Shown: positions 60,768-64,000 of the stretch, piece by piece | How positions within the stretch are numbered: position 1 is the stretch's first letter | How the letters are laid out: the number at the start of each line of letters is the position of its first letter | DNA from: Pseudomonas farris | Lineage (GTDB): Bacteria > Pseudomonadota > Gammaproteobacteria > Pseudomonadales > Pseudomonadaceae | Assembly (NCBI RefSeq): GCF_019145235.1 | Contig: NZ_JAHSTV010000007.1 | Coordinates: 62,001-126,000, forward strand | Reading direction: 5' to 3' | Length of the DNA stretch: 64,000 bases | Program-made: the position numbers and the translations under genes | The notes under the pieces: generated by a model | What the model saw: only the letters and a program-made list of their open reading frames with translations | Told to the model about the DNA's origin: nothing | Databases searched by the model: none

Positions 60768-61211
60768 AAACGTTTGACGAGCCAAAAAAGCAAAGGCATG
60801 ATGGCCTCGCTCCCGCTAATCAGAGGCCCTGGCAAGGGCTTTCGAGTTGTTGTTCGCACCTACCCCGCGAGCCGATTCGTGTCTGTACCGCCCACAAGGT
60901 GTGTTTGACGAGGTTGCCGACTGGAACGAAGTTGTCCCGAGGGACGGAAGCGTATTAGGTAACCCGGCTCCACACTGAAGTTCGCACCAAGGCCCACGAC
61001 GCCCGAATGCGCTCGCCAGTTCGCCCTTACCTGCTCACTTTCCCCTCGAGCCCATCGTTCATCCCGTCGCCATCCCCGCCGAACCCGACTTGACCGCCTA
61101 AGCTTCTGGTCAGCGAGCAGCCTTTTACGCCCCTTTGAAATGCGTATTTGGCACGCAGGAATTGTCCACCCAGAACCACTTTCGATTAAAGACGCGACGA
61201 GGTTTATCCCC
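60768..61211 (+). other. Long leader or control region before aceA
   Basis: About 440 bases between the probable promoter and the aceA start. It has no ORF of note and no repeat of the REP class; a long untranslated leader is the simplest reading. Confidence 0.4.
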
Positions 61212-62537
61212 ATGGCACTGACACGCGAACAGCAAATTGCAGCCCTCGAAAAAGATTGGGCTGAAAACCCGCGCTGGAAAGGCGTGACACGCAATTACTC
61301 CGCTGCTGACGTCGTCCGCCTGCGTGGCTCGGTTCAACCTGAGCACACCTTTGCAAAAATGGGCGCCGACAAGCTTTGGAACCTGGTAACCCAGGGTGCC
61401 AAGCCGTCCTTCCGTCCTGAGAAAGATTTCGTCAACTGCATGGGCGCCCTGACCGGCGGCCAGGCTGTCCAACAAGTCAAAGCCGGTATCCAGGCGATCT
61501 ACCTGTCGGGCTGGCAAGTGGCTGCGGACAACAACTCCGCCGAATCGATGTACCCGGATCAGTCGCTGTACCCAGTGGATTCGGTTCCGACCGTGGTCAA
61601 GCGCATCAACAACTCATTCCGTCGTGCTGACCAGATCCAGTGGAAAGCCGGCAAGAACCCGGGCGACGAAGGTTACATTGACTACTTCGCACCGATCGTG
61701 GCTGACGCTGAAGCCGGTTTCGGTGGCGTTCTGAACGCCTACGAGCTGATGAAGAGCATGATCGAAGCAGGCGCCGCCGGCGTTCACTTCGAAGACCAAC
61801 TGGCTTCCGTGAAAAAATGCGGCCACATGGGCGGCAAGGTACTGGTTCCTACCCAGGAAGCTGTGCAGAAGCTGACCGCTGCTCGTCTGGCAGCTGACGT
61901 TGCCGGTACACCGACCATCATCCTGGCCCGTACCGACGCTAACGCAGCCGACTTGCTGACTTCCGATTGCGACCCGTACGACCAGCCATTCGTGACTGGC
62001 GAACGTACCCAGGAAGGCTTCTACAAAGTGCGCGCCGGTCTCGACCAGGCCATCGCTCGCGGCCTGGCCTATGCACCGTTCGCCGACCTGATCTGGTGCG
62101 AAACCGCCAAGCCGGATCTGGACGAGGCTCGTCGCTTCGCTGAAGCGATCAAAAAGGAATACCCGGACCAACTGCTGTCGTACAACTGCTCGCCTTCCTT
62201 CAACTGGAAGAAAAACCTGGACGACGCGACCATCGCCAAGTTCCAGCGCGAACTGTCCGCCATGGGTTACAAGCACCAGTTCATCACCCTGGCCGGCATT
62301 CACAACATGTGGCACAGCATGTTCAACCTGGCGCACGACTACGCCCGCAACGACATGACTGCCTACGTGAAGCTGCAAGAGCAAGAGTTCGCTGACGCTG
62401 CCAAGGGTTACACCTTCGTGGCTCACCAGCAGGAAGTGGGCACCGGCTACTTCGACGACATGACCACCGTGATTCAAGGTGGCACATCCTCGGTGACCGC
62501 GCTGACTGGTTCGACCGAAGAAGAACAGTTCCACTGA
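61212..62537 (+). CDS. aceA: Isocitrate lyase
   Basis: 441 residues starting [41 protein letters not shown]. The catalytic loop is [20 protein letters not shown], with Cys of KKCGH. The substrate-site strands [31 protein letters not shown] and [17 protein letters not shown] are intact. It splits isocitrate into glyoxylate and succinate, the first step of the glyoxylate shunt, and competes with Icd and Idh. Confidence 0.97.
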   Translation: MALTREQQIAALEKDWAENPRWKGVTRNYSAADVVRLRGSVQPEHTFAKMGADKLWNLVTQGAKPSFRPEKDFVNCMGALTGGQAVQQVKAGIQAIYLSGWQVAADNNSAESMYPDQSLYPVDSVPTVVKRINNSFRRADQIQWKAGKNPGDEGYIDYFAPIVADAEAGFGGVLNAYELMKSMIEAGAAGVHFEDQLASVKKCGHMGGKVLVPTQEAVQKLTAARLAADVAGTPTIILARTDANAADLLTSDCDPYDQPFVTGERTQEGFYKVRAGLDQAIARGLAYAPFADLIWCETAKPDLDEARRFAEAIKKEYPDQLLSYNCSPSFNWKKNLDDATIAKFQRELSAMGYKHQFITLAGIHNMWHSMFNLAHDYARNDMTAYVKLQEQEFADAAKGYTFVAHQQEVGTGYFDDMTTVIQGGTSSVTALTGSTEEEQFH

Positions 62538-62604
62538 TCTGCTTCGTTTAAGCAAACGGCCCTTGCGGACCGAATAAAAAGCTAACCGCAAAGCCGCTCA
62601 TCTG

Positions 62605-62633
62605 ACGCCCCGACTGGTTCGGGGCGTTTTTTT
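62605..62633 (+). terminator. aceA rho-independent terminator
   Basis: ACGCCCCG and CGGGGCGT pair around ACTGGTT and are followed by TTTTTTT. Confidence 0.92.
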
Positions 62634-62661
62634 GCCTGCGATTTTTCGATCACTGCAAAAC

Positions 62662-62690
62662 CCTGTGGGAGCGTGTCAACCCACAGAATT
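62662..62690. repeat. Decayed half REP element
   Basis: CCCTGTGGGAGCGTGTCAACCCACAG keeps the REP head and a short inverted end but not the usual arm. Confidence 0.5.
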
Positions 62691-62830
62691 TTGCGAAACA
62701 CATTGATCCAGAGCAGTTTCACGACCCGGAAAATAAGGTAAAACGACCGTGCTCGCTACTTGCAGTAACACGCATATAAGACAACTTCCCAGCCACTCAC
62801 CCGTTAAACAGTTTGAAAACCACGTCAAAT

Positions 62831-62849
62831 AATATTGATTATCATTTAG
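62831..62849. promoter_or_regulatory. Fur-box-like sequence upstream of nuo
   Basis: AATATTGATTATCATTTAG; its reverse complement matches the 19-base Fur consensus at about 14 positions, with the core AATGATAATCA exact. It lies about 250 bases before nuoA in an AT-rich region. Confidence 0.4.
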
Positions 62850-62982
62850 CGGTAACTATGTTCGTTACATTCCCTACAAAACATATTTGACAAAACCCCC
62901 GCTAATGCCCGAGCGGCATGGGCTACAGGGCTTTGGAGGCACGCTATGTCCTTATTCTTGTAAATAATTTCGCTATCTGAAT

Positions 62983-63011
62983 TTTACTTGCTCGGTGTTT
63001 AGCCATAAAAT
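62983..63011 (+). promoter_or_regulatory. Probable sigma-70 promoter of the nuo operon
   Basis: TTTACT at 62983-62988 and TAAAAT at 63006-63011 are 17 bases apart. The start point would be about 80 bases before nuoA. Confidence 0.45.
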
Positions 63012-63098
63012 CACCGCGATTGATTGCTGCGACATATCGTCACTGCTTTGTTTCTTTTCAAGCTCAGAGACCTTTGCTCTCTGTTAAGGATTACCAGC

Positions 63099-63512
63099 AT
63101 GCCCGAAGCGACCGGACTCATGGCCCACAACTGGGGCTTTGCCATTTTCCTTCTGGGTGTCGGCGGCCTTTGCGCCTTCATGCTCGGCGTATCCAGCCTC
63201 CTCGGGTCAAAAGCCTGGGGCCGCAGCAAAAACGAACCGTTCGAGTCCGGCATGCTACCTACCGGTGGCGCCCGCTTGCGGCTCTCAGCCAAATTCTATC
63301 TGGTCGCGATGCTCTTCGTGATCTTCGATATCGAAGCCCTTTTTCTCTTTGCCTGGTCTGTGTCCGTCCGCGAAAGCGGCTGGACCGGATTCGTCGAAGC
63401 TCTCGTTTTCATAGCAATTCTGTTGGCAGGTCTTGTCTACCTATTCCGAGTGGGCGCCCTTGACTGGGCTCCGGAAGCTCGTCGTAAGCGGCAAGCGAAG
63501 CTGAAACAATGA
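63099..63512 (+). CDS. nuoA: NADH-quinone oxidoreductase subunit A
   Basis: 137 residues with three transmembrane segments and the subunit A signature: [40 protein letters not shown]. It is a membrane-arm subunit of complex I near the quinone site. ATG 63099 has AAGGATTA upstream; the frame is open to 63024 but lacks homology. First gene of the nuo operon. Confidence 0.96.
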   Translation: MPEATGLMAHNWGFAIFLLGVGGLCAFMLGVSSLLGSKAWGRSKNEPFESGMLPTGGARLRLSAKFYLVAMLFVIFDIEALFLFAWSVSVRESGWTGFVEALVFIAILLAGLVYLFRVGALDWAPEARRKRQAKLKQ

Positions 63513-63522
63513 GGCTTTGGCA

Positions 63523-64000
63523 ATGCAATACAATCTCACCAGGATCGACCCCGATGCTCCTAACGAGCAGTATCCGATTGGCAAACGGGAAACCGTTTCC
63601 GATCCGTTAGAAGATCAAGTCCACAAAAACATTTTCATGGGCAAGCTCGAAGACGTGCTCAACGGCACGATCAACTGGGGGCGCAAGAACTCCCTGTGGC
63701 CGTATAACTTCGGTCTTTCGTGCTGCTACGTGGAAATGACCACCGCCTTCACGGCGCCCCACGACATCGCGCGCTTTGGCGCCGAGGTTATCCGGGCATC
63801 GCCGCGTCAGGCGGATTTCATGGTTATCGCCGGTACCTGCTTCATCAAGATGGCGCCGATCATTCAGCGTCTCTACGAGCAAATGCTCGAGCCTAAATGG
63901 GTCATCTCCATGGGTTCGTGCGCCAACTCCGGTGGCATGTACGACATCTACTCCGTCGTTCAAGGGGTGGACAAGTTCCTGCCCGTGGACGTCTACGTGC
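63523..64000 (+). CDS. nuoB: NADH-quinone oxidoreductase subunit B (partial)
   Basis: The first 159 residues of NuoB; the gene continues beyond the window. [66 protein letters not shown] carries the CC and C ligands of iron-sulfur cluster N2, and the [15 protein letters not shown] segment follows. Peripheral arm subunit of complex I. GAGG upstream of ATG 63523, 10 bases after nuoA. Confidence 0.97.
   Translation, partial: MQYNLTRIDPDAPNEQYPIGKRETVSDPLEDQVHKNIFMGKLEDVLNGTINWGRKNSLWPYNFGLSCCYVEMTTAFTAPHDIARFGAEVIRASPRQADFMVIAGTCFIKMAPIIQRLYEQMLEPKWVISMGSCANSGGMYDIYSVVQGVDKFLPVDVYV

Overview
The window is chromosomal DNA of a Pseudomonas, most likely of the P. fluorescens group. The evidence is the high GC content, the protein sequences (LsfA-type peroxiredoxin, TorF-like porin, Pseudomonas CspD, both Icd and monomeric Idh), and the gene order cysG-serS-crcB-rarA-lolA-ftsK-trxB-aat-bpt-infA-clpA-clpS-cspD-icd-idh-mnmA-hflD-purB-aceA-nuoAB, which is the conserved Pseudomonas core arrangement. 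Many intergenic gaps carry short inverted-repeat doublets of the REP/REPIN type with arms like GTGGGAGCGGGCTTGCTCGC.

Bases 1-8,900 hold small housekeeping or accessory genes: an ArsC/LMW-phosphatase-like fragment, a short Ppx/GppA phosphatase, a lipoprotein, a cytochrome c, an alpha/beta hydrolase, a YfcF-type glutathione transferase, a thioesterase, a lone SLATT membrane protein, an adenosine-specific kinase, a FleN/FlhG paralogue outside any flagellar cluster, a cupin and an AraC regulator. Bases 9,000-27,900 are variable: a CAP-domain protein, a LacI-controlled oxidoreductase/TIM-barrel/MFS operon with a perfect 20-bp palindromic operator, LsfA, a porin plus two YtcJ-type amidohydrolases, a DUF6124-type gene behind a strongly structured leader, a RES-Xre toxin-antitoxin pair, a LuxR regulator, an isochorismatase, gamma-glutamyltransferase, Ogt and NudK. 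Bases 28,000-32,000 contain a three-gene operon of small unknown proteins, a hemerythrin, a GNAT enzyme, an HTH/DUF6388-type gene pair and a YoaK-type membrane protein.

From 32,200 onward the window is core genome. tusDCBE-ybiB is a tightly overlapped operon whose sulfur-relay product feeds MnmA, encoded 22 kb downstream. aat and bpt (N-degron tagging) lie beside infA and the clpS-clpA operon (N-degron recognition and unfolding). icd and idh are divergent neighbours, and aceA lies 7 kb further on, so both isocitrate dehydrogenases and the competing glyoxylate-shunt enzyme are grouped. The window ends inside nuoB, at the start of the respiratory complex I operon.

I found no tRNA, rRNA, CRISPR array, transposase or integrase. 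The items most worth a second look are the structured leader before the DUF6124-type gene, the long palindrome in the aceA promoter region, the LacI operator and its cluster, the FleN paralogue, the CAP protein with a decayed duplicate domain, and A-rich (Crc/Hfq-like) motifs in front of several catabolic or uptake genes.
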